A stretch of DNA of 5,826 nucleotides, taken from the NCBI GenBank assembly GCA_021767325.1, contig JAASTM010000176.1, forward strand, positions 1 through 5,826, in the 5' to 3' direction. Each line of letters opens with the position of its first letter. Within the stretch, counting starts at the first letter, position 1. This DNA is from Spirochaetales bacterium. GTDB taxonomy: Bacteria > Spirochaetota > Spirochaetia > DSM-16054 > Sediminispirochaetaceae. The notes under the pieces were generated by a model, which was given only the letters and a program-made list of their open reading frames with translations, was not told where the DNA came from and ran no database searches. Shown piece after piece: positions 1 through 5,826 of this stretch. The position numbers and the translations under genes were made by a program.

Positions 1-498
1 AATATAGTGCCGATAGAGGGCAGTACCGCCTTCAACACCCTTACCGCCAATATAGTTGCCACCTTTGTATATGTAGTCGGAATAGTCGGGCAGTACTTTG
101 GCGGACATGTTGCCGACCGTTACAGCCTAAAACACGGCTACTTTTTCTTTTTTCTCATAGCTATGCCGTTTCTACTGGCTATCATTCTCTTCAAGAGCTG
201 GGTTATCATTCCGGCTTCCGGTCTGGTTGTGCTGTTTCTACTGGGGATGCAGCCGATTGAAAACAGCCTGGTAGCCTACCTCACTCCGGCCAAATGGCGT
301 TCCATGGGCTTCGGTCTCAAGTTCACCTTCGTCTTCGGCGCCGGTGCCTTCGGGGTGAAGCTGGTGAGCCTGGTGGAAAAATCGGCCGGACTGGAGGCGG
401 TGATGCAGCTGAACCTGGTATACAATCTGGGCATCGTACTGATGGGAGGAATCCTGATTCTCGCCAGCCGGAAAGTCATCATCCGTCACAATACTTGA
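1..498 (+). CDS. MFS transporter, C-terminal part (5' end outside window)
   Basis: The reading frame is open to the left edge, so this is the last 165 residues of a longer protein. I see about five hydrophobic segments (fragment residues about 14-34, 46-64, 67-86, 105-125 and 134-157). The loop after the first reads GGHVADRYSLKHG (34-46), a good match to the major facilitator superfamily motif A (G-x-x-x-D-R), which in the C-terminal half sits between helices 8 and 9. The fragment therefore fits helices 8-12. The loop TPAKWRSMGFGLKF (95-108) resembles the region between helices 10 and 11 of drug or small-molecule exporters, but the substrate cannot be told. A GTG at 7 is in frame but would start inside the transporter fold, so it is not taken as the true start. 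The tail is short and basic (ASRKVIIRHNT), as expected for a cytoplasmic end. The next gene follows after 32 bases on the same strand and may be co-transcribed. Confidence 0.82.
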   Translation, partial: NIVPIEGSTAFNTLTANIVATFVYVVGIVGQYFGGHVADRYSLKHGYFFFFLIAMPFLLAIILFKSWVIIPASGLVVLFLLGMQPIENSLVAYLTPAKWRSMGFGLKFTFVFGAGAFGVKLVSLVEKSAGLEAVMQLNLVYNLGIVLMGGILILASRKVIIRHNT

Positions 499-530
499 CC
501 GATGAGCTCATATTAAATTAGTATAAGAGA

Positions 531-764
531 ATGCAAATAACTATTGAATATATGGGATTCTTTCGCATAGAGGGAGTCCCAAATAATTCGACCCTCGATA
601 TAGAACCCGGTACTACCGTCTCCCAGCTCCTAGACCAGCTGAAAGTAAAACCGGAACACCGCACCTATCTCAAACCGATAGTGAACAAGGAAAAACGATC
701 CTTCGATTACACACTCCAGGACGGCGATAACCTGTTTCTCTATTTTCCGATCGGCGGGGGTTGA
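531..764 (+). CDS. MoaD/ThiS-family beta-grasp sulfur-carrier-like protein
   Basis: This 77-residue protein has the size and pattern of the ubiquitin-like MoaD/ThiS family. An N-terminal strand (MQITIEYMGFFRIEG) is followed by the turn PGTTVSQLLDQLKV (about 27-40), where a helix begins, then the strand-turn LQDGDNLFLYFPI and a C-terminal Gly-Gly-Gly (75-77). In the family the terminal Gly-Gly is adenylated by a MoeB/ThiF enzyme and converted to a thiocarboxylate that donates sulfur to molybdopterin, thiamin thiazole or other products. No partner (moaE, moeB, thiF, thiG) and no molybdo- or tungstoenzyme is in view, so the product is unknown. ATG 531 is the only plausible start because an in-frame TAG lies at 519-521. 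The ribosome site is poor (AAGAG almost touching the ATG), so translation may depend on coupling to the transporter gene or a short leader. A weak promoter-like pair (TTGACC 495-500, TAGTAT 519-524) overlaps the transporter stop. Confidence 0.78.
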   Translation: MQITIEYMGFFRIEGVPNNSTLDIEPGTTVSQLLDQLKVKPEHRTYLKPIVNKEKRSFDYTLQDGDNLFLYFPIGGG

Positions 765-767
765 GGA

Positions 768-1736
768 CTACAACGCGCTCTTTACGAGATACACTAGGTA
801 CCCAACATATACTAAGAACAGCACTGCCCCTTCGATACGGTTGATTCGCGCTGGACGGCGGGAAAAACTGTAACTGAGTGCGCACAGCGTGATCGTCAGA
901 ATAGACATTACCATTGCATCTCTGTAAAACACCTCTTTCCCTGATAAAATCGGTTGTATTGTTCCGGCAATTCCTACCACTGCAAGGGTGTTGAAAATAT
1001 TCGATCCGATTACATTGCCCAGCGCAATATCGGGTTCATTCTTCTTGGCCGCCGCGATCGAGGAGGCCAGCTCAGGGAGGGAGGTCCCTACAGCCACTAC
1101 CGTCAGACCTATAATCAGGTCACTTACTCCCAATCCTCTGGCTATCTCCACCGCTCCCCACACCAGGAGCCTCGAGCTTGCGACCAGGATGACAAGACCT
1201 ACTATCAGTGAAACGATGGCCTTCGACAGAGAGATATCCTGACGTGAGAAGTCCTGCTCGATTTCATTTACAAACACATCGCTCCGGTTCCGCATCCCCT
1301 GACGAATGTTCCAGAACATCACGACAAAAAAGGCTGCTAAGAGAATCAGCCCTTCGGCCCGCGAGACACTTCCATCTCGAATTTGCCACACGGATAGTGC
1401 GGTAATGAGAATCAAGATAGGAAGTTCTTTTCGAAGCACCTGTGAATGAACCGCTATGGGGCTTATGAGAGCGGTGGTACCGATAATGAGGGCGATATTG
1501 CTGATGTTCGATCCATAAGCATTGCCGAGAGCCAGACCGGGATTCCCCTGTAGAGACGCCAAGGTCGATACCAGCAGCTCGGGGGCTGAAGTTCCAAAGC
1601 CGACCACTACCATTCCAATCAGCAAAGTCGGTACTCCGAAAAACCTCGCGGTGAAAGCAGCCCCTTCGACAAAGCGATCGGCACTCCAGACCAGCAGCAC
1701 AAAACCCAGTAAAACCGAAATAAGAGCCAATACCAT
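768..1736 (-). CDS. CaCA-family sodium/calcium (cation) exchanger
   Basis: This is an integral membrane antiporter of the Ca2+/cation antiporter family (YrbG/NCX type), which typically extrudes Ca2+ in exchange for Na+ or H+. Both inverted alpha repeats are intact. Numbered from the TTG at 1748, the first has GFGTSAPELLVS (50-61) and GNAYGSNISN (75-84), and the second has AVGTSLPELASS (219-230) and GNVIGSNIFN (244-253). The acidic residues of the two PEL motifs (E57, E226) match the ion-binding glutamates known in this family. A polar linker (about 150-173) separates the two hydrophobic halves, giving about ten membrane segments. The full length of 322-326 residues is normal for bacterial members. 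I place the start at ATG 1736, which has a weak AGG ribosome site four bases upstream. The in-frame TTG at 1748 would add four residues and has no such site. The 3' end almost touches the convergent MoaD-like gene. The 5' end lies just behind the ferredoxin terminator, with no clear promoter of its own. Confidence 0.9.
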   Translation of the reverse strand: MVLALISVLLGFVLLVWSADRFVEGAAFTARFFGVPTLLIGMVVVGFGTSAPELLVSTLASLQGNPGLALGNAYGSNISNIALIIGTTALISPIAVHSQVLRKELPILILITALSVWQIRDGSVSRAEGLILLAAFFVVMFWNIRQGMRNRSDVFVNEIEQDFSRQDISLSKAIVSLIVGLVILVASSRLLVWGAVEIARGLGVSDLIIGLTVVAVGTSLPELASSIAAAKKNEPDIALGNVIGSNIFNTLAVVGIAGTIQPILSGKEVFYRDAMVMSILTITLCALSYSFSRRPARINRIEGAVLFLVYVGYLVYLVKSAL

Positions 1737-1765
1737 ACTACCTGCCAAGATGTTCTAGAAGTCAG

Positions 1766-1795
1766 AAAAAAACCGGCCCTGCGTCGAAGGCCGGT
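1766..1795 (-). terminator. Intrinsic terminator of the ferredoxin gene
   Basis: Read on the minus strand, a 7-bp perfect stem ACCGGCC / GGCCGGT (1795-1789 with 1778-1772) encloses a 10-base loop and runs straight into six or seven T. This is a textbook Rho-independent terminator. It begins 22 bases after the ferredoxin stop and ends about 30 bases before the exchanger ATG. Confidence 0.9.
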
Positions 1796-1817
1796 CTAGA
1801 AAACTGATGTGTGTAAT

Positions 1818-2045
1818 TTAGAGCTTTTCGATTTCGATCGCCTCTACGGGGCACGCATCACAGGCATCTTTGGCTTCATCGTATGCATCGTCATCATACT
1901 CGCCAATGGACATAACGCCGTCCATCTTTCCATCGGCAGCTTCTGCCTTGCCTTCATCGTCTTCTACATAGTGATCGGGATCCATAGAATAACATACACC
2001 ATCTGCGATGCACTTATCCTTATCAACTTTAATCCGGTATTTCAT
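1818..2045 (-). CDS. Small ferredoxin, single Fe-S cluster, CxxDxxC type
   Basis: This 75-residue electron carrier has cysteines at 12, 18, 62 and 65. The cluster motif is C12-I-A-D15-G-V-C18, with the distal ligand in C65-P-V, preceded by C62. The usual one-cluster [4Fe-4S] ferredoxin has C-x-x-C-x-x-C plus a distal C-P. Here the second ligand position is Asp, as in Pyrococcus furiosus ferredoxin, where Asp serves as the fourth ligand and the protein readily interconverts between [3Fe-4S] and [4Fe-4S] forms. C62 is extra and could be a disulfide partner or alternative ligand, which is inference. The protein is strikingly acidic (about 23 Asp/Glu), especially from residue 22 to 63. Ends of the fold are typical (MKYRIKVDKDKC, EAIEIEKL). 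The ATG at 2045 has an excellent ribosome site (TAAGGAGG). The gene has its own promoter and terminator, so it is probably monocistronic. The redox partner is not evident from the neighbours. Confidence 0.92.
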   Translation of the reverse strand: MKYRIKVDKDKCIADGVCYSMDPDHYVEDDEGKAEAADGKMDGVMSIGEYDDDAYDEAKDACDACPVEAIEIEKL

Positions 2046-2052
2046 ACGTGAT

Positions 2053-2060
2053 CCTCCTTA
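2053..2060 (-). promoter_or_regulatory. Strong ribosome binding site of the ferredoxin gene
   Basis: Minus-strand TAAGGAGG ends seven bases before ATG 2045. It is close to a perfect anti-16S match and fixes the start codon. It is the strongest site in the window and suggests high expression. Confidence 0.88.
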
Positions 2061-2077
2061 AAAGACTTCACAATTAT

Positions 2078-2105
2078 ATTGTAGTGCACACCATCTTTCT
2101 GTCAA
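2078..2105 (-). promoter_or_regulatory. Sigma-70-type promoter of the ferredoxin gene
   Basis: The minus strand carries a perfect -35 TTGACA (2105-2100), a 16-base spacer and the -10 TACAAT (2083-2078). An overlapping TATAAT (2078-2073) would need a 21-base spacer. The predicted transcript starts near 2071, giving a leader of about 25 bases that contains the ribosome site. I see no clear terminator hairpin between the glpK stop (2150) and this promoter, so glpK transcripts may also run into the ferredoxin gene. Confidence 0.75.
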
Positions 2106-2149
2106 GGCCGACAGTAAGAAAAGGCATAAAACAAATATATCAACTCTAA

Positions 2150-3667
2150 TTAATCAACCCAGTCTATGGTACGCTGAACCGCCTTCTTCCAGCCGTGAAT
2201 CAGCTTATCCCGCTTATCACCGGTCATGGCCGGTTTCCATACTTTTCCGACCTCCCAATTCTTCTTGAGATCATCTAGATCCTTCCAGAATCCTACCGCC
2301 AGGCCGGCGGCATATGCGGCTCCGAGAGCCGTGGTTTCGGTTACTTCGGGGCGGATTACGTTGACATTCAGGACGTCGGCCTGAAACTGCATCAGCATCT
2401 CACTGGCCACCATTCCTCCATCTACTTTCAGGTCTGTCAGATGAACGTTCGAATCCTTTTCCATCGCTTCGACCAGTTCCACTACCTGATAGGCAGTCGA
2501 TTCGAGCACTGCCCGGGCCATGTGGGCTTTCGTAATGTAGTGGGTAAGACCGGCGATGATGCCGCGGGCGTTGCTGTTCCAGTGCGGGGCAAACAGGCCC
2601 GAAAATGCCGGCACGAAATAAATCCCGCCGTTGTCCTCAACCTGGTCAGCCAGGTCATTGATCTCGGGAGCCGTGCTGATCATTTTGAGATTGTCACGGA
2701 ACCACTGTACCAGCGAGCCGGCTACCGCAATCGAGCCTTCCAGCGCATATACTGCCGGCTGATCGCCGATTTTGAAGCCGACGGTAGTCAGCAGGCCGTG
2801 TTTTGACTGGACAGGTTCCTCGCCTGTGTTCAGCAACAGGAATCCGCCGGTGCCGTAGGTGCTCTTGGCCTCTCCGGGAGTATAACAGGTCTGCCCGAAG
2901 AGTGCGGCCTGCTGATCTCCCAGTATGCCTGCTACCGGAATCTCCGTTCCGAAGGGTCCGTCCTTCTGGGTATATCCGAAAAATGAAGGATCGCTGGAGG
3001 GCCGGATTTCCGGCAGCATAGAGGGATTTACCTCCATTACTTTCATCATATCCGTGTCCCATTCCAGGGTGTTGATATTCATCATCATGGTACGAGCTGC
3101 ATTCGTTACATCCGTTATATGCGACCCGCCGTTCGGTCCGCCGGTGAGCCACCACACTACCCATGTGTCGATGGTACCGAACAGTGCCTCACCCTTTTCA
3201 GCCGCCATCTTTGCTTCGGGCACGTTTTCCATTATCCATTTTATTTTCGGACCGGCAAAATACGTTGCCAACGGAAGCCCCACTTTCTCTCTGTAACAGT
3301 CCTTATCGCCGTTCTCAGCCAGCTTTTCGATGATACTCGAGGTGCGGGTATCCTGCCACACGATTGCATTGTAATAGGGCTTTCCGGTGTTTTTATCCCA
3401 CACGATTGTCGTCTCACGCTGGTTGGTAATTCCTACCGAGGCAATCTCATCCGCACTGACACCGGCTTCGTTCAGCGTCTCTTTGATAACTTCCTGGGTA
3501 CGGTCCCATATTTCCAGCGGATCATGTTCAACCCAGCCCGCCCGTGGAAAGTACTGCTTATGCTCTAACTGATGAGAGGCAACTATCTGACCGCCTTTAT
3601 CGAACAGAATAAAGCGCGAACTGGTAGTTCCCTGATCAATAGATCCGACGTATTTCTTTTCAGCCAT
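2150..3667 (-). CDS. glpK: Glycerol kinase
   Basis: ATP:glycerol 3-phosphotransferase, a cytosolic FGGY-family sugar kinase that traps glycerol as sn-glycerol 3-phosphate. The family length (about 500 residues) is matched at 505. Visible motifs are the N-terminal phosphate loop DQGTTSSRF (11-19), NQRET (82-86) and WQDTR (104-108) of the glycerol site, [10 protein letters not shown] (250-259) with the presumed catalytic base D251, GTGGFLL (272-278), the FGGY signature region [16 protein letters not shown] (348-363) and the C-terminal ATP-site DGGM (416-419). A GTG at 3676 is in frame but lies within the ribosome site. ATG 3667 has GAGGAG eight bases upstream and gives the family-typical start [17 protein letters not shown]. 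The segment that carries the PTS-phosphorylated His in Firmicute enzymes (around 224-240) has no His, so HPr control seems unlikely. The gene has its own promoter and is divergent from a DeoR-family regulator. No glycerol facilitator or glycerol-3-phosphate dehydrogenase gene is in view. Confidence 0.97.
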   Translation of the reverse strand: MAEKKYVGSIDQGTTSSRFILFDKGGQIVASHQLEHKQYFPRAGWVEHDPLEIWDRTQEVIKETLNEAGVSADEIASVGITNQRETTIVWDKNTGKPYYNAIVWQDTRTSSIIEKLAENGDKDCYREKVGLPLATYFAGPKIKWIMENVPEAKMAAEKGEALFGTIDTWVVWWLTGGPNGGSHITDVTNAARTMMMNINTLEWDTDMMKVMEVNPSMLPEIRPSSDPSFFGYTQKDGPFGTEIPVAGILGDQQAALFGQTCYTPGEAKSTYGTGGFLLLNTGEEPVQSKHGLLTTVGFKIGDQPAVYALEGSIAVAGSLVQWFRDNLKMISTAPEINDLADQVEDNGGIYFVPAFSGLFAPHWNSNARGIIAGLTHYITKAHMARAVLESTAYQVVELVEAMEKDSNVHLTDLKVDGGMVASEMLMQFQADVLNVNVIRPEVTETTALGAAYAAGLAVGFWKDLDDLKKNWEVGKVWKPAMTGDKRDKLIHGWKKAVQRTIDWVD

Positions 3668-3675
3668 ATCATTCA

Positions 3676-3681
3676 CTCCTC
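3676..3681 (-). promoter_or_regulatory. Ribosome binding site deciding the glpK start
   Basis: Minus-strand GAGGAG is separated by eight bases from ATG 3667. Its last base is also the first base of the upstream in-frame GTG (3676-3674), so that GTG cannot be served by it. This supports the shorter 505-residue protein. Confidence 0.8.
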
Positions 3682-3701
3682 GTACCTTTTAGTCGTGAAT
3701 T

Positions 3702-3730
3702 ATTCTATCTCTGCTCCACCTACCTGTCAA
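3702..3730 (-). promoter_or_regulatory. Sigma-70-type promoter of glpK
   Basis: The minus strand has TTGACA (3730-3725), an ideal 17-base spacer and TAGAAT (3707-3702). Initiation is predicted near 3695, about 28 bases before ATG 3667. The repeat boxes at 3755-3796 lie just upstream of the -35, where a bound regulator could reach the polymerase. Confidence 0.8.
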
Positions 3731-3754
3731 GAAAACGTTATTATTAATTCTCAA

Positions 3755-3796
3755 TAGAACATACATATAGTAACTTTTAGAACATAAACAAACATA
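3755..3796. promoter_or_regulatory. Candidate operator region: three TATGTT boxes between glpK and its divergent regulator
   Basis: On the minus strand TATGTT occurs at 3796-3791, 3786-3781 and 3763-3758. Two copies are extended to the identical TATGTTCTA (3786-3778, 3763-3755), which are 23 bases apart, and the third reads TATGTTTGT. From memory, the Escherichia coli GlpR half-site consensus is close to WATGTTCGWT, so the two longer copies match at most positions. They are direct rather than inverted repeats. Their place between the two outward-facing -35 boxes suits shared control by the neighbouring DeoR-family protein. Binding is inferred, and AT-rich DNA raises the chance of coincidental matches. 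Confidence 0.45.
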
Positions 3797-3802
3797 AATT
3801 CA

Positions 3803-3831
3803 TTGACAAACTAAAACAGTAAACTTAAAAT
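3803..3831 (+). promoter_or_regulatory. Sigma-70-type promoter of the DeoR-family regulator
   Basis: TTGACA (3803-3808), a 17-base spacer and TAAAAT (3826-3831). The -10 box overlaps the first in-frame ATG of the regulator frame (3830), so the transcript should start near 3838, downstream of that ATG. This is the main reason for choosing the ATG at 3857. Confidence 0.75.
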
Positions 3832-3846
3832 GACAGCACGAATACT

Positions 3847-3850
3847 GGAG
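3847..3850 (+). promoter_or_regulatory. Ribosome binding site of the regulator gene
   Basis: GGAG stands six bases before ATG 3857, good spacing. The alternative ATG at 3830 is preceded by AAACTTAAA and has no such site. Confidence 0.65.
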
Positions 3851-3856
3851 CAGGCA

Positions 3857-4642
3857 ATGGCTGAATCATACATACCGGCTGACAGACAGTCCAGAATACA
3901 AAAATTAATTCAAGAACAGGGCATAGTGAAGGTGGCCGAGCTCAGTAAGATGTTCGGTGTGACCGAACTCACTATTCGGCGGGACCTCGATGTCCTGGAG
4001 CAACACGGTATACTCGACAGAACCCACGGCGGTGCGATTCTACGCCACCGCATGCGCATCGAACCACTGTACACCGAAAAGGACCAAATCAACCGCGGAG
4101 CCAAGGAGTTGATCGGCCAAACCGTAAACCAGTTCGTCGAAGAGGGCGATACCCTGCTTATCAATACCGGATCTACCACCTCTCAGGTCCTGCGCCACTT
4201 GTCCGGAAAAAAATTGCGAGTAATCACCAGTAACGCCGGCGCCGTGATAGAAGTAAAAGATCCTGACGTAGAGCTCATATTGACCGGCGGTCTCTTCCGT
4301 CGCCAGTCCAACTCGCTGATCGGCGGCTTCGCCCACTGCGTACTGAACCACGTCTGCGGCAGTAAGGCCATTATCGGCATAGACGGAATCAGCATCAACT
4401 ACGGTCTCACCACACCCATTCATCAAGAAGCCGAGGTTACGCGTCTGATGATCGAGAGGACCCAGGGCCCGGTGATCGTGGTGGCGGATCACACCAAAAT
4501 GGGAGTAGTTTCCAACTTCGTCACCGCGCCAATCGACAAGATCAGCATGCTCATCACCGACAAAAAGATTGAGGCCAACTTCCGCGAAGAGCTCGAACAC
4601 CGCAATATACAAGTAGTCATAGCCGAAGAGGCCTTGCAGTAG
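3857..4642 (+). CDS. DeoR-family transcriptional repressor, probably GlpR-like
   Basis: A 261-residue regulator with the full DeoR layout. The N-terminal winged helix-turn-helix runs from RQSRIQKLIQEQG through VAELSKMFGVTELTIRRDLDVLE (26-48) to the wing LDRTHGGA (53-60). It is followed by a sugar-phosphate-binding domain of the ribose-5-phosphate isomerase-like fold with NTGSTTSQV (103-111), ITSN (123-126), LTGG (142-145), GIDGIS (174-179) and VVADHTKMG (208-216). Family members usually bind a phosphorylated sugar or polyol as inducer. GlpR uses sn-glycerol 3-phosphate, the product of the divergent glpK, and this context is why I suggest that role. The sequence alone does not exclude another ligand. 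The frame extends to an ATG at 3830, but that codon overlaps the -10 box and lacks a ribosome site, so ATG 3857 is used. A 250-260 residue length is typical of the family. The TATGTT boxes upstream may give autoregulation. I see no clear plus-strand terminator after the stop. Confidence 0.9.
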   Translation: MAESYIPADRQSRIQKLIQEQGIVKVAELSKMFGVTELTIRRDLDVLEQHGILDRTHGGAILRHRMRIEPLYTEKDQINRGAKELIGQTVNQFVEEGDTLLINTGSTTSQVLRHLSGKKLRVITSNAGAVIEVKDPDVELILTGGLFRRQSNSLIGGFAHCVLNHVCGSKAIIGIDGISINYGLTTPIHQEAEVTRLMIERTQGPVIVVADHTKMGVVSNFVTAPIDKISMLITDKKIEANFREELEHRNIQVVIAEEALQ

Positions 4643-4686
4643 CCGGGCTACGCCCCCCCACTGACCTATCCGTGCACACATTTACC

Positions 4687-4713
4687 TGCATCCCGCGCTG
4701 CGCTTATGATGCA
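4687..4713. repeat. Short inverted repeat between the convergent regulator and malic enzyme genes
   Basis: TGCATC (4687-4692) is repeated inverted as GATGCA (4708-4713) around a GC-rich centre. It is not followed by a T run on the plus strand, so it is at best a weak 3' structure of the regulator transcript. The rest of 4643-4724 holds a C-rich tract (4651-4659) and nothing else I can interpret. Confidence 0.35.
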
Positions 4714-4724
4714 ATTATCAGTGC

Positions 4725-4771
4725 AAAAAAATACCGGTCCCGGGCTGAGCGCTGAGCTAAGCGGGGACCGG
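4725..4771 (-). terminator. Intrinsic terminator of the malic enzyme gene
   Basis: On the minus strand an 8-bp perfect stem CCGGTCCC / GGGACCGG (4771-4764 with 4741-4734) is followed by TA and seven T (4731-4725). The 22-base interior contains GCTGAGC twice in tandem (4744-4750, 4751-4757). The hairpin begins about 10 bases after the malic enzyme stop. On the plus strand it is followed by CGGTAAAATTT, not a proper T tract, so it is probably one-directional. Confidence 0.9.
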
Positions 4772-4780
4772 CGGTAAAAT

Positions 4781-5826
4781 TTATTCCCAGAACTTTTCGA
4801 CTCGTGCACGCAGTGTCTTCACATACGCATCCCAGTCTTTGATCGGTTCACGGGCAACACCCTCTTCAACAGCCTTTTTAGCCACTGCAGTGGCTTCCCA
4901 TTCGATCACTCGCGGATCGAAGGGCTTCGGCACTATGTAGTTACGTCCGAAGGTAAAGTCGGTGTTGTCGTAAGCCTTTTTCACCACTTCCGGCACCGGT
5001 TCCTTGGCAAGTGCGGCCAGAGCCTCGGCGGCGGCGATTTTCATACCCTCGGTGATATTGGTGGCCCGGACGTCCAGGGCTCCACGGAATATAAACGGGA
5101 AACCGAGTACATTGTTGATCTGATTGGGGAAATCGCTGCGACCGGTCGCCATGATCACGTCATCACGGGTTTCTATGGCCAGATCGTAAGTAATCTCCGG
5201 GTCGGGGTTTGCCATTGCAAACACGATCGGATCCTTGGCCATCGACTTCAACATTTCAGGGCTCACCGCATCTCTTACAGATACACCGATGAACGCATCG
5301 GCGCCTTGCATGGCCTCTTCCAACGTGCGAAGCTCGGTATCGCGAGCGAACTCCTCTTTTTCGGCATTGAGCTTCCCGGGCCGGCCGTTGTAAATTACGC
5401 CCTTGCTGTCGCACAATACCAGATTTTCCTTTTTCACTCCCATCTCTACGAACAACCGTGCACAGGATATACCGGCGGCGCCGGCACCGTTAAAGACTAC
5501 CTTGATATCCTCAATTTTTTTGCCGTTTATTTCTAGGGCATTCAGCAGCCCAGCGGCACTGATAATAGCGGTACCGTGCTGGTCATCATGAAAAATCGGA
5601 ATATTAGTAGTCCGCTTTAATTCGTTTTCGATGTAAAAACAGTCCGGAGCTTTGATATCCTCGAGGTTGATGCCGCCGAAAGTCGGCTCCATCAGCTGGA
5701 CAGTTTTAATTATTTCATCCGGATCCTGGGTGTCCAGTTCTATATCGAAGACATCCACATCGGCAAAGCGTTTGAACAGCACGCCCTTTCCTTCCATAAC
5801 CGGCTTACTGGCCAAGGCACCCTGAT
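4781..5826 (-). CDS. Malic enzyme (malate dehydrogenase, oxaloacetate-decarboxylating), N-terminus outside window
   Basis: Oxidative decarboxylation of L-malate to pyruvate and CO2 with NAD(P)+ in the cytosol. The frame is open to the right edge, so about 347 residues are seen and the first part is missing. The TTG at 5815 lies inside the conserved stretch [18 protein letters not shown] and is not a start. The lysine of MEGK (fragment residue 13) is the likely catalytic lysine. The divalent metal ligands are visible in [15 protein letters not shown] and [10 protein letters not shown]. The nucleotide fold follows with [10 protein letters not shown] and a strand ending LVLCDSKG. Further hallmarks are [10 protein letters not shown] and [27 protein letters not shown]. 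An acidic residue after the second strand of the fold leans towards NAD+, but cofactor use is not settled. The protein ends after KFWE with no phosphotransacetylase-like domain, so it belongs to the short bacterial class of roughly 400-440 residues. It has its own strong terminator and converges on the regulator gene. Confidence 0.95.
   Translation of the reverse strand, partial: QGALASKPVMEGKGVLFKRFADVDVFDIELDTQDPDEIIKTVQLMEPTFGGINLEDIKAPDCFYIENELKRTTNIPIFHDDQHGTAIISAAGLLNALEINGKKIEDIKVVFNGAGAAGISCARLFVEMGVKKENLVLCDSKGVIYNGRPGKLNAEKEEFARDTELRTLEEAMQGADAFIGVSVRDAVSPEMLKSMAKDPIVFAMANPDPEITYDLAIETRDDVIMATGRSDFPNQINNVLGFPFIFRGALDVRATNITEGMKIAAAEALAALAKEPVPEVVKKAYDNTDFTFGRNYIVPKPFDPRVIEWEATAVAKKAVEEGVAREPIKDWDAYVKTLRARVEKFWE

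Noticed and set aside
7..9. GTG as start of a small 163-residue membrane protein.
   Set aside because: The frame is open to the left edge, and an MFS motif-A loop in the middle shows this is the C-terminal half of a transporter.
2441..3568. Several plus-strand frames of 70-150 residues (for example 2441-2806, 2925-3296, 3119-3568) opposite glpK.
   Set aside because: All are shadows of the conserved glpK coding sequence and show no recognisable protein features.
3674..3676. GTG as glpK start (three extra residues).
   Set aside because: The codon overlaps the GAGGAG ribosome site. ATG 3667 has correct spacing and a family-typical N-terminus.
4644..4660. Palindrome and C-run just after the regulator stop as a plus-strand terminator.
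   Set aside because: The hairpin would have only a short stem with a three-base loop and is followed by C, not T.
4040..4681. A 213-residue minus-strand open frame opposite the regulator gene.
   Set aside because: It lies wholly antisense to a well-recognised DeoR-family gene, its translation shows no family motif, and it has no ribosome site or promoter. It looks like a codon-bias shadow.
5813..5815. TTG as malic enzyme start.
   Set aside because: It falls inside the conserved catalytic-lysine region, and the frame continues to the window edge with conserved residues before it.
1..5826. A defence island, mobile element, CRISPR array or other novel multigene system.
   Set aside because: All seven genes belong to recognisable housekeeping or metabolic families. 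I saw no regularly spaced repeats, transposase, integrase, tRNA or terminal inverted repeats, and every gap is under 200 bases and holds promoters or terminators.

Overview
The window is an ordinary stretch of bacterial chromosome with moderate GC genes and AT-rich intergenic DNA. It holds seven protein genes, two cut by the window edges, and no mobile element, tRNA, rRNA or CRISPR array that I can see. The promoters read as housekeeping sigma-70 type (TTGACA with TATAAT-like boxes) and two clear intrinsic terminators are present. A small ferredoxin, a MoaD/ThiS-like sulfur carrier and a malic enzyme without a phosphotransacetylase domain would suit an anaerobic or facultative heterotroph. The very acidic ferredoxin could hint at a salty habitat. 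A spirochaete-like or other non-Bacteroidota lineage is possible, but I cannot fix the taxon from this sequence.

Layout. Positions 1-498 (+) are the C-terminal half of an MFS transporter. Positions 531-764 (+) encode a MoaD/ThiS-like beta-grasp protein ending in Gly-Gly-Gly. It runs tail to tail into a CaCA-type cation/Ca2+ exchanger (768-1736, -), with three bases between the stop codons. Upstream of the exchanger lie an intrinsic terminator and a ferredoxin gene (1818-2045, -) with its own strong promoter. Next is glycerol kinase glpK (2150-3667, -), then a divergent DeoR-family regulator (3857-4642, +). The last gene is a malic enzyme (4781 to the right edge, -) with a strong terminator.

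How the genes work together. The clear functional unit is the divergent glpK/regulator pair. Both genes have good promoters facing away from each other, and three TATGTT-type boxes resembling GlpR half-sites lie between the two -35 elements. This suggests a GlpR-like repressor controlling glycerol phosphorylation and possibly itself. Malic enzyme, ferredoxin, exchanger and MoaD-like protein look like independent units of central metabolism, electron transfer, ion homeostasis and cofactor or sulfur chemistry.

The most notable points are a CxxDxxC cluster motif in the ferredoxin, the GlpR-like boxes, regulator and glpK starts that should be moved downstream of the longest reading frames, and an exchanger gene squeezed directly behind a terminator. 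I found no convincing undescribed multigene system.
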